DNA of 20,578 nt from Lutibacter sp. UBA4458 (GTDB taxonomy: Bacteria > Bacteroidota > Bacteroidia > Flavobacteriales > Flavobacteriaceae), in NCBI GenBank assembly GCA_002390165.1, contig DGOU01000237.1, positions 1 to 20,578 on the forward strand. Reading direction: 5' to 3'. The notes below the pieces were generated by a model that had not been told where the DNA came from, did no database searches, and was given only the letters and a program-made list of their open reading frames with translations. Numbering within the stretch: the stretch's first letter is position 1; each line of letters opens with the position of its first letter. Below, in pieces: positions 7,198 to 16,183 of the stretch. The position numbers were made by a program, and so were the translations under genes.

Positions 7198-8820
7198 ATG
7201 AAAATATTAAAAAACAAAACAATGAAAACAAGATTTATTAGTTATTTGGTGTTGTTAGGAGTTTTTGTAATAGCAAATTCTTGTACGAATTTGGACGAAA
7301 TTCTTATAGGCGAGGTAACAGCAGATGTTAGCACAACAGGTGTGAGCACAGGTGGAGGTGGAGATGCTAGTGATGTATTAGCAGGACCATTCTCAAAATT
7401 AAGAGATGGTAGTGCAAACCATGGTGGATATTTTTCTGTACAAGGTGTTTCTGGAGATGCCATGGCAGTTACACAAAAAGGTGGTGACTGGTATGATGGT
7501 GGTGTTTGGTTGGATATGCACAGACATACTTATACAGGAGCCAATGGACCATTAAATGGAACATGGACTCAATTATATGGGGGCGTTAATGAGTGTAATA
7601 CTCAACTAGCTGCTGCAGGAATTAGTGCAAATCAAACCGCACAATTAAAAGCATTAAGAGCATATTTTTATTTTCGCTTGTTAGATGTATATGGACGAGT
7701 AAAATTAGTTACTACTCCTGGTACAGATGCACCACAATCGGATAAAACTACGGTATTTAATTTTGTGGAAAGTGAATTACTTAGTTCTCTAGGAATTTCA
7801 TCAGTAACTAGCGGTATGGATTTATCAGGTAGTAATTTAACCAGTGATGATAATAAATATAGAATTAATAAATATGCAGCTTTAGGAATATTAGCTAAAT
7901 TATATTTAAATGCAGAAGTATATACTGGAACACCAAGATACCAAGAAGCATATGACGCTGCGGATTATATTATTATGAATAGTCCATATACGTTAAGTGA
8001 TGCTGGTGTTACTGTGCCTAATTTAGGTAAAAGACCTGCAGTTAGCAGTGATCCTGACAACTTAGAAGGATATGCAGCTATATTCGCTCCAAATAATGAA
8101 AATAATCCTGAGATAATTTGGTCTATTGCTTATGATGAAGTTACTGGCCCAAATATGAATTTTAGTCAAATGACACTTCATTATTCAAGTCAATTTACTT
8201 GGAATTTACAATCACAACCTTGGAATGGTTATGTTGCTTTAGAAGAATTTTATAATTCATATGATAATAATGATAAAAGAAAAGCAAATAACTTTATAGT
8301 TGGAGAGCAATTAGATTATGGAGGAAATACAATTGTTGATTATTCAGACTCTCAAGATCCAATTTTAAATTACACTCCTGCTATTAATGAATTAGAACCT
8401 GACGCTCAAAGAGATGGTGGTGTAAGATTAGGTAAATTTAGCTTTAAACAATTTGGAAGAGATAATATGGATAACGATTATCCAATAGTACGTTTAGGAG
8501 ACGTTTATCTTATACGTGGTGAAGCTGCTGCTAGGCAAACCAGTGATTGGTCTGCTGCACTAAGCGATGTTAATATAATTAGAGAAAGAGCAGGAATTGC
8601 TGATTTAACAACTGTAGATGCAGATTCTTTCTTAGCGGAAAGAGGTAGAGAAATGTTTATGGAATCAACAAGAAGACGTGACCTTATTCGTTTTGGTAAA
8701 TGGGGTGAAGCTTGGTGGCAAAAACCAGGAGGACAACCTTCTTATTTAGAAACTATGCCAATTCCAATTGAACAAATTACTGCTAGTGATGGTACACTTA
8801 CTCAAAATCCAGGGTACTAG
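7198..8820 (+). CDS. SusD/RagB-family outer-membrane nutrient-binding lipoprotein
   Basis: A 540-residue surface lipoprotein expected to cap the SusC-like channel and capture ligand. The signal peptide ends in the lipobox IANSC (Cys29), followed by a Thr/Ser/Gly-rich tether (about 41-57). Helical TPR-type SusD segments include ALRAYFYFRLLDVYGRVKL (about 148-166). The C-terminal part has the signatures VRLGDVYLIRGEAAAR and SFLAERGREMFMESTRRRDLIRFGKW, typical of SusD/RagB. The first ATG (7198) lies 21 nt after the susC stop. An in-frame ATG at 7222 (MKTRFISY) has an A-rich upstream stretch and gives an equally good signal peptide, so either may be the true start. The perfect terminator at 8844-8883 closes the susCD unit. 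Confidence 0.96.
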   Translation: MKILKNKTMKTRFISYLVLLGVFVIANSCTNLDEILIGEVTADVSTTGVSTGGGGDASDVLAGPFSKLRDGSANHGGYFSVQGVSGDAMAVTQKGGDWYDGGVWLDMHRHTYTGANGPLNGTWTQLYGGVNECNTQLAAAGISANQTAQLKALRAYFYFRLLDVYGRVKLVTTPGTDAPQSDKTTVFNFVESELLSSLGISSVTSGMDLSGSNLTSDDNKYRINKYAALGILAKLYLNAEVYTGTPRYQEAYDAADYIIMNSPYTLSDAGVTVPNLGKRPAVSSDPDNLEGYAAIFAPNNENNPEIIWSIAYDEVTGPNMNFSQMTLHYSSQFTWNLQSQPWNGYVALEEFYNSYDNNDKRKANNFIVGEQLDYGGNTIVDYSDSQDPILNYTPAINELEPDAQRDGGVRLGKFSFKQFGRDNMDNDYPIVRLGDVYLIRGEAAARQTSDWSAALSDVNIIRERAGIADLTTVDADSFLAERGREMFMESTRRRDLIRFGKWGEAWWQKPGGQPSYLETMPIPIEQITASDGTLTQNPGY

Positions 8821-8843
8821 TTAACAATAAAAATTATTGAATT

Positions 8844-8883
8844 AAAGAAAAAAGGAGTGTTGTACAACACTCCTTTTTTCTTT
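8844..8883. terminator. Perfect 40-bp palindromic bidirectional terminator after susD
   Basis: The 20-nt arms (8844-8863 and 8864-8883) are exact reverse complements with no spacer. The core is GGAGTGTTGT/ACAACACTCC, flanked by a run of six A on the left and six T on the right. It starts 23 nt after the susD-like stop codon. The hairpin with a U-tract on either strand is a strong intrinsic terminator and separates susCD from the next operon. Confidence 0.9.
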
Positions 8884-8928
8884 GCAAATATTTCAAAAAG
8901 GTATAATTTGTTTTATAGAAATAATTTT

Positions 8929-8945
8929 AAGGGTTAAACGCCCTT
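8929..8945 (+). other. Weak hairpin in the susD to VCBS intergenic region
   Basis: AAGGG (8929-8933) and CCCTT (8941-8945) pair around a 7-nt loop and are followed by TTTATTATAT. This could be a minor backup terminator or leader structure; only five base pairs support it. The rest of 8884-9028 is AT-rich. TATAATTTG (8912-8920) is one base too long for a proper TAnnTTTG -7 element, so the promoter of the next operon is not confidently seen. Confidence 0.2.
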
Positions 8946-9028
8946 TTATTATATATAATAGTATAAATTAATTACCTTTACACCAATAAAATTCTTTAAT
9001 AAATCAACTTTTTTTTGTAAAAAAAACG

Positions 9029-12000
9029 ATGAGTAAAATTGTAAAAAGCATATTTTTATTAGCCTTTTTTCTTGCCTCCTGCTCTTCAAAAAAAGAAGAT
9101 TTTTCACGCTTTGAATTAAAAGGTAATGATACAGGAATTCATTTTGAAAATAAGTTAACCTATACCGAAGCATTTAATCCTTATACCTATAGAAATTTTT
9201 TTAATGGCGGTGGAGTAGCATTAGGAGATGTTAATAATGATGGGTTTCTTGATATCTATTTTATAGGTAATATGGTAGATAATAAACTTTACTTAAATAA
9301 AGGCAATTTTAAATTTGAAGATATTACGGAAAAAGCAAATGTTGCCTGTAAAAATGTTTGGTCCACAGGAGCTACTTTTGTCGATATTAATGGTGATGGT
9401 TATCTGGATATTTATGTTTGTAAATCTGGTAAACCAGGTGGGCTACATAGAAGTAATGAACTTTTTATTAACAATGGAGACCTAACCTTTACGGAGAAAG
9501 CACATGAATACGGCCTTGACGTAAATGGATTATCTGTTCAAGCAGCTTTTTTTGATTATGATAGAGATGGAGATTTAGACTGTTATTTATTAACCAACTC
9601 TGTTCGGTCAATAGGCGCATTTGAACTCATTAAAGATCAGCGAAATAAGATAGACCCAAACGGAAATAAATTTTTTAAAAATGAAAATGGAAAATTTGTT
9701 GATTACACAAAAGAAGCAGGTATCTATTCTAGTAAAATTGGATTTGGTTTGGGTATTACTTTAAGTGATTTTAATAATGATAATTGGCCAGATATATATA
9801 TATCTAATGATTTTTTTGAAAGAGATTATCTATATTTAAACGATAAAAAAGGAGGTTTTAAGGAGTCTTTAGAATCTTTTTTTCAATCTACGGCTATGGG
9901 TTCTATGGGAGCGGATTCTGGGGATCTTAACAATGACTTATTGCCTGATTTATTTGTAACAGAAATGCTTCCTAGAACTATTGAAAGAAATAGAACAAAA
10001 GCAATGTTTGAGTCTTGGGAAAAATACAAATTAGCTATCAATCAAGGTTATTTTTATCAATTCCCTAGAAATGTGCTTCAAAGAAATATGGGAGATAATA
10101 ATTTTTTTGAAATAGGAAGATTAGCAAACGTTGCAGCTACAGAATGGAGTTGGGCATCATTAATTTTTGATATGGATAATGATGGTTTAAAAGATATATT
10201 TATAAGTAATGGCATATATAAGGACCTTTTAGATAGAGATTATATAACCTATATGGCAAATGAGGATAACGTTAAATCAATTTTAAGGAGTAAAAATAAG
10301 GTCATTAAAAAATTGATTGATATTATGCCATCAAAAGCAGTGTCAAATGTTGCTTTTAAAAACAGGGGTAATTTTGCTTTTAGTGACGAATCTATAAAAT
10401 GGGGATTCAAAAAAGAATCGTTTAGTAATGGCAGTGCCTATGGTGATTTAAATAATGATGGTGCGGTAGATTTAGTTATAAATAATATAAATATGCCATC
10501 CTTTGTTTATGAAAATAAAACAGATACTTTATCCCAAAGAAGCATCACTTTTAATTTAGTTTCAAAAAGTAAAAACACAAAGTCATTAGGAGCTAAATTA
10601 ATTATTAAATATGGCGATAATAAAAAAGCTATGGTAGAAAATTTTACTTCACGTGGGTTTCAAAGTTCTACTAGTGCTTCTGTTCACTTTGGTGTTGGTG
10701 AAAATTTAAATATCGATTCCGTTTTTGTTCAATGGCCAAACGGACTTAAAACGGTTAAAACTAATTTAAAAACAAATAAATCATATAAGCTAGAAGAGCC
10801 TAAAAAATCTAATTTAAAAGATAATACAGAGCAATTAATAAATCAAAAATCAGTCAAAAAAATACAACCTTTATTTAATTTTAAACACAAAGAAAATTAT
10901 TTCAATGATTTTAATAAGGAGCGTTTATTACCTTTTATGTCTAATAATGATGGTCCTGCTTTAGCAATGGCCGATATAAATAAGGATGGAATTGATGACT
11001 TTTTTGTTGGAGGAGCTAAAGGTCAAACTTCTAAAATATTTTTATCAAATAAGAATGGAACTTATTTTAAATATGAACAACCTTTTATTTCAAATAAAAA
11101 TTCAGAAGATACCGATGCCGTTTTTTTTGATGGAGATGGAGATGGAGATTTAGATTTGTTTGTTTGTAGTGGAGGTAAAGCCTTTTCAAAAAATTCAAAT
11201 AACCTAGAAGACAGGTATTATATAAACAAAGGGAATAATGTGTTTGAAAAATCAACTAATTCCTTACCTCAAAATCAGTATTACAGTTCTTCAACGGTTA
11301 CCATAAAAGATTTTGATAACGATGGCGATAATGATATATTTATAGGAGAACGATTAAAAGTAAATGGTTATGGTTTACCTGCAAATGGATATTTGCTAGA
11401 AAATAAATCTAATAATAAATTTGAAATTTCAAATCAACCAGCTTTTAATAATTTAGGATTAATAACAGATGCCGAATGGGTAGATATTAATAAAGATGGT
11501 TGGTTTGATTTGGTTGTTGTTGGAGAATGGATGCCAATTACAATTCTTATTAATAGCCATGGAACTTTTAAAAATAAAACAGAATTATACGGATTGAATG
11601 GAACCCAAGGTTTATGGACTTCTTTAAAAGTAAAGGATATAAATAATGATGGAAATTTAGATGTAATTGCTGGTAATATTGGTGAAAACAATTTTTTTAA
11701 AAAAGGTCTAAAAATGTACGTTAATGACTTTGATAAAAATGGATCCTATGAGCAAATAATATGTTACAGCAGAGATAATTTAGACTACCCAATAGCAGAT
11801 AGAGATGATTTATTGTCACAGTTGCCGTTTTTAAAAAATAAGCTTTCATATTTTAAAGATTATGAAAATGCAACTATGAATACTATCTTTAATAAAAGAA
11901 CAATAAAGGAATCTTTAATCTTTCAATCTAAAATTTTTAAAACTTCATTATTTCTTAATATAAATGGAAAATTCACTAATTTTGAACTTCCAAAAGAAAT

Positions 12001-12301
12001 ACAATATTCTTCGGTAAATGCTATAGAAATAACAGATGTTAACCATGATGGCGTTAATGATGTTCTTTTTGGTGGTAATCAATATTTAATTAAACCACAA
12101 TTTGGAAGAGAAGATGCATCAAAGGGATGGCTAGTTTATGGCACAATTGACAACCATAAGTACCATTTTTCGTCGGTTAAAAACATGAATATTTCAGGGC
12201 AAATTAGAGGTTTTGAATTAACAAACATAAAAGGAAAAAATATATTAATAACGGCAATTAATAATGAAAACATACAATTTCATGAATTTCAAAAAAAATA
12301 A
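9029..12301 (+). CDS. VCBS/FG-GAP repeat and ASPIC/UnbV lipoprotein, paralog 1
   Basis: A 1,090-residue predicted outer-envelope lipoprotein (lipobox LASC, Cys18). Seven calcium-loop motifs of pattern DxNxDGxxD start at residues 67, 119, 176, 247, 299, 381 and 473, consistent with a seven-bladed FG-GAP propeller. An ASPIC/UnbV domain follows at about 520-572 (RGFQSSTSASVHFGVG, DSVFVQWPNG). Seven further loops start at 649, 701, 761, 819, 870, 900 and 1003, suggesting a second propeller. Inserts between loops 5-6 and 6-7 carry the family-conserved TEWSW and NGIYK motifs; the last insert of the second half carries RDDLLSQLP. No catalytic motif is seen. Such proteins are thought to mediate binding or adhesion; the exact role is unknown. 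It heads an operon with two paralogs and a small lipoprotein. The ATG has only an A-rich upstream stretch. Confidence 0.92.
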   Translation: MSKIVKSIFLLAFFLASCSSKKEDFSRFELKGNDTGIHFENKLTYTEAFNPYTYRNFFNGGGVALGDVNNDGFLDIYFIGNMVDNKLYLNKGNFKFEDITEKANVACKNVWSTGATFVDINGDGYLDIYVCKSGKPGGLHRSNELFINNGDLTFTEKAHEYGLDVNGLSVQAAFFDYDRDGDLDCYLLTNSVRSIGAFELIKDQRNKIDPNGNKFFKNENGKFVDYTKEAGIYSSKIGFGLGITLSDFNNDNWPDIYISNDFFERDYLYLNDKKGGFKESLESFFQSTAMGSMGADSGDLNNDLLPDLFVTEMLPRTIERNRTKAMFESWEKYKLAINQGYFYQFPRNVLQRNMGDNNFFEIGRLANVAATEWSWASLIFDMDNDGLKDIFISNGIYKDLLDRDYITYMANEDNVKSILRSKNKVIKKLIDIMPSKAVSNVAFKNRGNFAFSDESIKWGFKKESFSNGSAYGDLNNDGAVDLVINNINMPSFVYENKTDTLSQRSITFNLVSKSKNTKSLGAKLIIKYGDNKKAMVENFTSRGFQSSTSASVHFGVGENLNIDSVFVQWPNGLKTVKTNLKTNKSYKLEEPKKSNLKDNTEQLINQKSVKKIQPLFNFKHKENYFNDFNKERLLPFMSNNDGPALAMADINKDGIDDFFVGGAKGQTSKIFLSNKNGTYFKYEQPFISNKNSEDTDAVFFDGDGDGDLDLFVCSGGKAFSKNSNNLEDRYYINKGNNVFEKSTNSLPQNQYYSSSTVTIKDFDNDGDNDIFIGERLKVNGYGLPANGYLLENKSNNKFEISNQPAFNNLGLITDAEWVDINKDGWFDLVVVGEWMPITILINSHGTFKNKTELYGLNGTQGLWTSLKVKDINNDGNLDVIAGNIGENNFFKKGLKMYVNDFDKNGSYEQIICYSRDNLDYPIADRDDLLSQLPFLKNKLSYFKDYENATMNTIFNKRTIKESLIFQSKIFKTSLFLNINGKFTNFELPKEIQYSSVNAIEITDVNHDGVNDVLFGGNQYLIKPQFGREDASKGWLVYGTIDNHKYHFSSVKNMNISGQIRGFELTNIKGKNILITAINNENIQFHEFQKK

Positions 12302-12875
12302 AAATAAGTACTTTATTTTAGTGCTTATTTTCACTTTAATGGCCTGCGAGTCTGATTACACAAAATTAGTAAAGAAAGAGCTTGCAACCGATGTTAAAAA
12401 TAATTCTTTGATATTTGGATTAAAATTTAATGATACCAAACAACAGTTTTTTGAAACATGCATGGTGTTAAATCGAAAAAAAATGATAAGCCAAGGTCCA
12501 AGTAATCATTTTGCTGCATTTACTATGAAAGCAAAAGAAAAAAATGAATCTCCTATTAAAATGCTTTTTTATGGAATGTTTAACGATAAAAACATAATGA
12601 CTGGATTAAAAATGAGATTTTATTATGATGCCTGGGCACCTTGGAATAAAAGATTATATGCAAAGGAATTAGTGCCAAGCATTAAGGATACGCTACAAAA
12701 GTGGTTTCCCGGAAATGATTTTATGAAAATTAATGTGAAAAAATTAAAGCGAAAAGTTTTTGTAAAAATTGACGGAAACAGACAAATTAAAATGTTTGTT
12801 TTAAATGATAAAGAAATATCTGTAAAAATTGAAGATTTAGATAAAAAAAGTGAATATAATGAACTTGCAAAATAA
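12282..12875 (+). CDS. Small lipoprotein of unknown family inside the VCBS operon
   Basis: A protein of about 197 residues with an N-terminal lipoprotein signal (FILVLIFTLMAC, Cys22 from this start). I do not recognise the family. The mature part is Lys-rich, with alternating polar and hydrophobic stretches that look like an alpha/beta fold: IFGLKFNDTKQQFFETC, then MLFYGMFNDKNIMTGLKMRF, an aromatic patch YYDAWAPWNKRLYA, and a C-terminal region of short beta-like strands with KWFPGNDF and KVFVKIDGNRQI. There are no calcium loops. It overlaps the end of paralog 1 by 20 nt and the start of paralog 2 by 17 nt, so translation is coupled. An upstream in-frame ATG at 12264 (six residues longer) is possible; the chosen start gives a compact signal peptide. 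Context suggests it works with the propeller lipoproteins, perhaps as assembly factor or partner; this is inference. Confidence 0.85.
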   Translation: MNFKKNKNKYFILVLIFTLMACESDYTKLVKKELATDVKNNSLIFGLKFNDTKQQFFETCMVLNRKKMISQGPSNHFAAFTMKAKEKNESPIKMLFYGMFNDKNIMTGLKMRFYYDAWAPWNKRLYAKELVPSIKDTLQKWFPGNDFMKINVKKLKRKVFVKIDGNRQIKMFVLNDKEISVKIEDLDKKSEYNELAK

Positions 12876-15800
12876 TGCTTTAAAAGATACCTTGTTATTT
12901 GTAATAATGTTATCTTTTTTTTTGATCACTTCTTGTAAAGATGATGTAAAGAAAGATCAACAATTTGAGTTAATGTCATCAAGCCAAACCGGGTTAGATT
13001 TTAGTAATAATTTAACGTATGATAGTGACTTAAATGTTTATAAATATAGAAACTTTTATAATGGAGGTGGAGTTGCTATTGGAGACGTTAATAATGATGG
13101 ATTAGTAGACGTATATTTTACAGCAAATCAGACAAAAAACAAATTATACATTAATAAAGGCAATTTTAAATTTGAAGATATAACCGAAAAATCTGGCACA
13201 GGAGGTAATCATACTTGGTCTACAGGTGTTACTATGGTAGATATTAATGGAGATGGGTTTTTAGATATTTATGTATGTAATTCAGGTAATAAAAAGGAAG
13301 ACAATAAAAAAAATGAACTTTTTATAAATAATGGAGATTTAACATTTACCGAATCTGCCGAAAAATATAATTTAGCCGATAAAGGATACTCCATTATTGC
13401 TTCATTTTTTGATTATGATAAAGATGGAGACTTAGATTTATATTTGTTAAATAACTCATTTCAAGCTATTGGATCCTTTAATCAATCTAACAATGGTAGA
13501 GATGATAGAGATTTATTAGGAGGTGATAGGTTATTAGAAAACAGAAATGGTAAATTTTTTGATGTAAGTGAAAAGGCTGGAATTTACGGAAGTATAATTG
13601 GATTTGGATTAGGAGTTTCTATTGGAGATGTTAATAGAGATAATTGGGATGATATTTATGTTTCCAATGATTTTTTTGAAAGAGATTATTTATATATAAA
13701 TCAAAAAGATGGCACCTTTAAAGAATGTCTTACAGATCAAATTATGTCCATTACAGCTGCAGCAATGGGAGGTGAAATGGTAGATATAAATAATGATGGT
13801 TGGAATGAAATATATGTAACGGATATGTTTCCGTCTGATTACAAAAGACTAAAAATGGTAACCACGTTTGAAGATTATGATAGTTATAGAAATAATTTAA
13901 AAAACGATTATTACCATCAATTTACAAGAAACACATTACAAAAAAATAATGGAAACAATACCTTTAGTGAAATTGGCCGATATTCTGGTATTGAGGCAAC
14001 AGATTGGAGTTGGGGAGCATTATTTTTTGACATGAATAATAACGGGTTAAAAGATTTATGTATATCAAATGGTGTTTATAAAGATTTAACAAATCAAGAT
14101 TATTTACGATATATTTCAAGTCCAGAAGTAATTAAGGCTATGGTCTCAGATAAGAATTTTGATTATCACAAGCTTATTAAAATAATACCTTCAAATAAAG
14201 TTGAAAATCAAGTTTACAAAAATTTAGGTAATTTCAATTTTAAAAGAGATTATAGCACAGGTTTAAATTTGTTAAGTTTCTCTAATGGAGCTGCTTATGG
14301 AGATTTAGATAATGATGGAGATTTAGATTTAATTGTTAACAATGTTAATACACCTTGTTTTTTATTTAAAAACAATCTAATAAATACAAATACAAATTCA
14401 AAAGCGAATTCTAATTATATTAAATTAATTGTTCAGGGAGAAGATTTAAATAATAATGCCATTGGCGCTAAAATAAAAGTTTCTTCAAAAAAAGGAGATA
14501 ATTATTATTATGAAATTCAACCGACTAGAGGGTTTCAATCTTGTATGGATAATCGTCCAAATATTGGTGTTGGTTCTAATGATACTATTAATATAAAAGT
14601 TATATGGCCAAAAGGTAACGTTACTATTCTTAAAAATATTCCTACAAACCAAACAATTACTATTAATGAAAAAAATACAGCTAAACCTCAAAAGAATATT
14701 AAGAAAGAAGTTTTAAAAAAACTATTTGTAAAAAACACAAGTAAAATAGCTTTTAAACATCATGAGAACGTTTTTTCTGATTTTAATAAAAATAGGTTAA
14801 TTAATCAAATGTATAGTTCTTTAGGCCCGAAAGCATCTATGGCCGATGTAGATAAGGATGGCTATAATGATTTATTTATTGGTGGATCTAAAGGGTTTTC
14901 ATCGGTTCTTTTAAAAGGAAGTGCAGGTAAATTTATTAAACAAAAAACTCCGGCATTTGAAAAAAACAAGAATTCGGAAGACCTTGGTAGTCTATTCTTT
15001 GATGCGGATAATGATGGAGATCTTGATTTGTATGTTTGCAGCGGTGGAATGGAATTTAGTAGTTATTCAAAAGAATTATCTGATCGGCTTTATTTTAATA
15101 ACGGAAAAGGAAAGTTTACAATTTCACCTCAAAAATTACCAACAAATAAAGGAAATTTTAGTACAGGAACAGTTATTGCTTCAGATATAGATAATGATGG
15201 TGATTTAGACCTTTTTATTGGAGAACGATTAAAACCAGATAAATATGGAATGCTTTGTTCAGGTTTTATTTTGTTAAATAACGGCAAAGGTATTTTTGAA
15301 GATGTAACGGAAACTTATGCTCCAGAATTAAAAAATATTGGAATGATAACAGATGCAATATTTAATGATTTTGATAAAGATGGCGATGATGATTTATTAG
15401 TTGTAGGAGAATTTATGGGGGTGAAGTTATTTAAGAATAATAATGGCTCTTTTCAGAAGTTAAAAGATAATCCATTAGAGAATTTAAAAGGATGGTGGAA
15501 TACTATTGGTCAAGCCGATTTAGACAACGATGGAGACATGGATATAATTATTGGAAATAATGGTTTAAATAGTAGATTTAAAGCATCCGTAACTAATCCA
15601 ATTTCTTTATATGTTAAAGACTTTGACCTTAATGGCTCTATAGATCCGGTTTATACCTTTCGCGGAAAAGATGGTAAAGATTATCCTTACGCCTTAAGGC
15701 ACAATTTAATTGCACAAATTAAAAATTTAAAAAAGAGATTTCCAGATTATATGTCTTTTGAAAGTGCAGATATTAGCAAAATATTTAGTAAAAAAGAATT

Positions 15801-16179
15801 AGAAGGAGCAACTAAATTAGTTGCTAATAGGTTGCAAACTACCTTATTAATTAACCAAGGAAATTTTAAATTTGACATTGCAGAGTTGCCACAAGAAGTG
15901 CAATATTCACCAGTTTATGCTTTTGAATTTCAAGATTTTGATAAGGATGGAGATACAGATATTGTATTTGGTGGAAACTTATATAAAGTAAAACCTGAAT
16001 TTGGAAGATATGACGCTTCTTACGGAGGATATTTAGAAAATGAAGGAAATATGAAATTCAAATTTTTAAATAACGACAAAAGTTTCTTGTTAAAAGGAGA
16101 AATAAGAGATATGATTGTTAATAAAAATGAATTAATTGTATTAAGAAACAATGATTCAATAGCAGTTTTTAATTTTTAA
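12859..16179 (+). CDS. VCBS/FG-GAP repeat and ASPIC/UnbV lipoprotein, paralog 2
   Basis: A 1,106-residue lipoprotein (lipobox ITSC, Cys26). First-half calcium loops start at residues 76, 128, 185, 257, 309, 391 and 482. The ASPIC/UnbV domain spans about 535-587 (TRGFQSCMDNRPNIGVG, IKVIWPKGN). Second-half loops start at 663, 715, 776, 837, 887, 921 and 1026. Loop spacing, including the 82- and 91-residue gaps around the TDWSW and NGVYK motifs, is almost identical to paralog 1, so the two arose by duplication of the entire double-propeller unit. An in-frame GTG at 12850 would add three residues; the ATG at 12859 is preferred as the usual start codon, and it overlaps the preceding gene by 17 nt. 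The stop is 4 nt before paralog 3. Function is unknown; surface binding is likely. Confidence 0.92.
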   Translation: MNLQNNALKDTLLFVIMLSFFLITSCKDDVKKDQQFELMSSSQTGLDFSNNLTYDSDLNVYKYRNFYNGGGVAIGDVNNDGLVDVYFTANQTKNKLYINKGNFKFEDITEKSGTGGNHTWSTGVTMVDINGDGFLDIYVCNSGNKKEDNKKNELFINNGDLTFTESAEKYNLADKGYSIIASFFDYDKDGDLDLYLLNNSFQAIGSFNQSNNGRDDRDLLGGDRLLENRNGKFFDVSEKAGIYGSIIGFGLGVSIGDVNRDNWDDIYVSNDFFERDYLYINQKDGTFKECLTDQIMSITAAAMGGEMVDINNDGWNEIYVTDMFPSDYKRLKMVTTFEDYDSYRNNLKNDYYHQFTRNTLQKNNGNNTFSEIGRYSGIEATDWSWGALFFDMNNNGLKDLCISNGVYKDLTNQDYLRYISSPEVIKAMVSDKNFDYHKLIKIIPSNKVENQVYKNLGNFNFKRDYSTGLNLLSFSNGAAYGDLDNDGDLDLIVNNVNTPCFLFKNNLINTNTNSKANSNYIKLIVQGEDLNNNAIGAKIKVSSKKGDNYYYEIQPTRGFQSCMDNRPNIGVGSNDTINIKVIWPKGNVTILKNIPTNQTITINEKNTAKPQKNIKKEVLKKLFVKNTSKIAFKHHENVFSDFNKNRLINQMYSSLGPKASMADVDKDGYNDLFIGGSKGFSSVLLKGSAGKFIKQKTPAFEKNKNSEDLGSLFFDADNDGDLDLYVCSGGMEFSSYSKELSDRLYFNNGKGKFTISPQKLPTNKGNFSTGTVIASDIDNDGDLDLFIGERLKPDKYGMLCSGFILLNNGKGIFEDVTETYAPELKNIGMITDAIFNDFDKDGDDDLLVVGEFMGVKLFKNNNGSFQKLKDNPLENLKGWWNTIGQADLDNDGDMDIIIGNNGLNSRFKASVTNPISLYVKDFDLNGSIDPVYTFRGKDGKDYPYALRHNLIAQIKNLKKRFPDYMSFESADISKIFSKKELEGATKLVANRLQTTLLINQGNFKFDIAELPQEVQYSPVYAFEFQDFDKDGDTDIVFGGNLYKVKPEFGRYDASYGGYLENEGNMKFKFLNNDKSFLLKGEIRDMIVNKNELIVLRNNDSIAVFNF

Positions 16180-16183
16180 TATT

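Noticed and set aside
7242..7463. Open frame antisense to the start of the susD-like gene
   Set aside because: It lies fully opposite a strongly supported SusD N-terminus and has no independent start context or recognisable motif.
4196..9028. Classifying the locus as a defined starch-utilisation (sus) operon
   Set aside because: GH97 and SusC/D homologs alone do not define the substrate; SusA, SusE, SusF and SusG homologs are not in the window.
8949..9173. Minus-strand open frame spanning the promoter region and start of VCBS paralog 1
   Set aside because: It overlaps the lipoprotein signal of paralog 1, and its translation is what AT-rich antisense DNA would give.
9029..12301. Possible integrin-like or enzymatic function for the propeller proteins
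   Set aside because: FG-GAP loops alone do not show adhesion to a defined partner, and no catalytic motif is visible; only a binding role can be suggested.
14921..15190. 89-codon plus-strand frame inside VCBS paralog 2
   Set aside because: It is a frame-shifted shadow of the calcium-loop repeats of the real gene.
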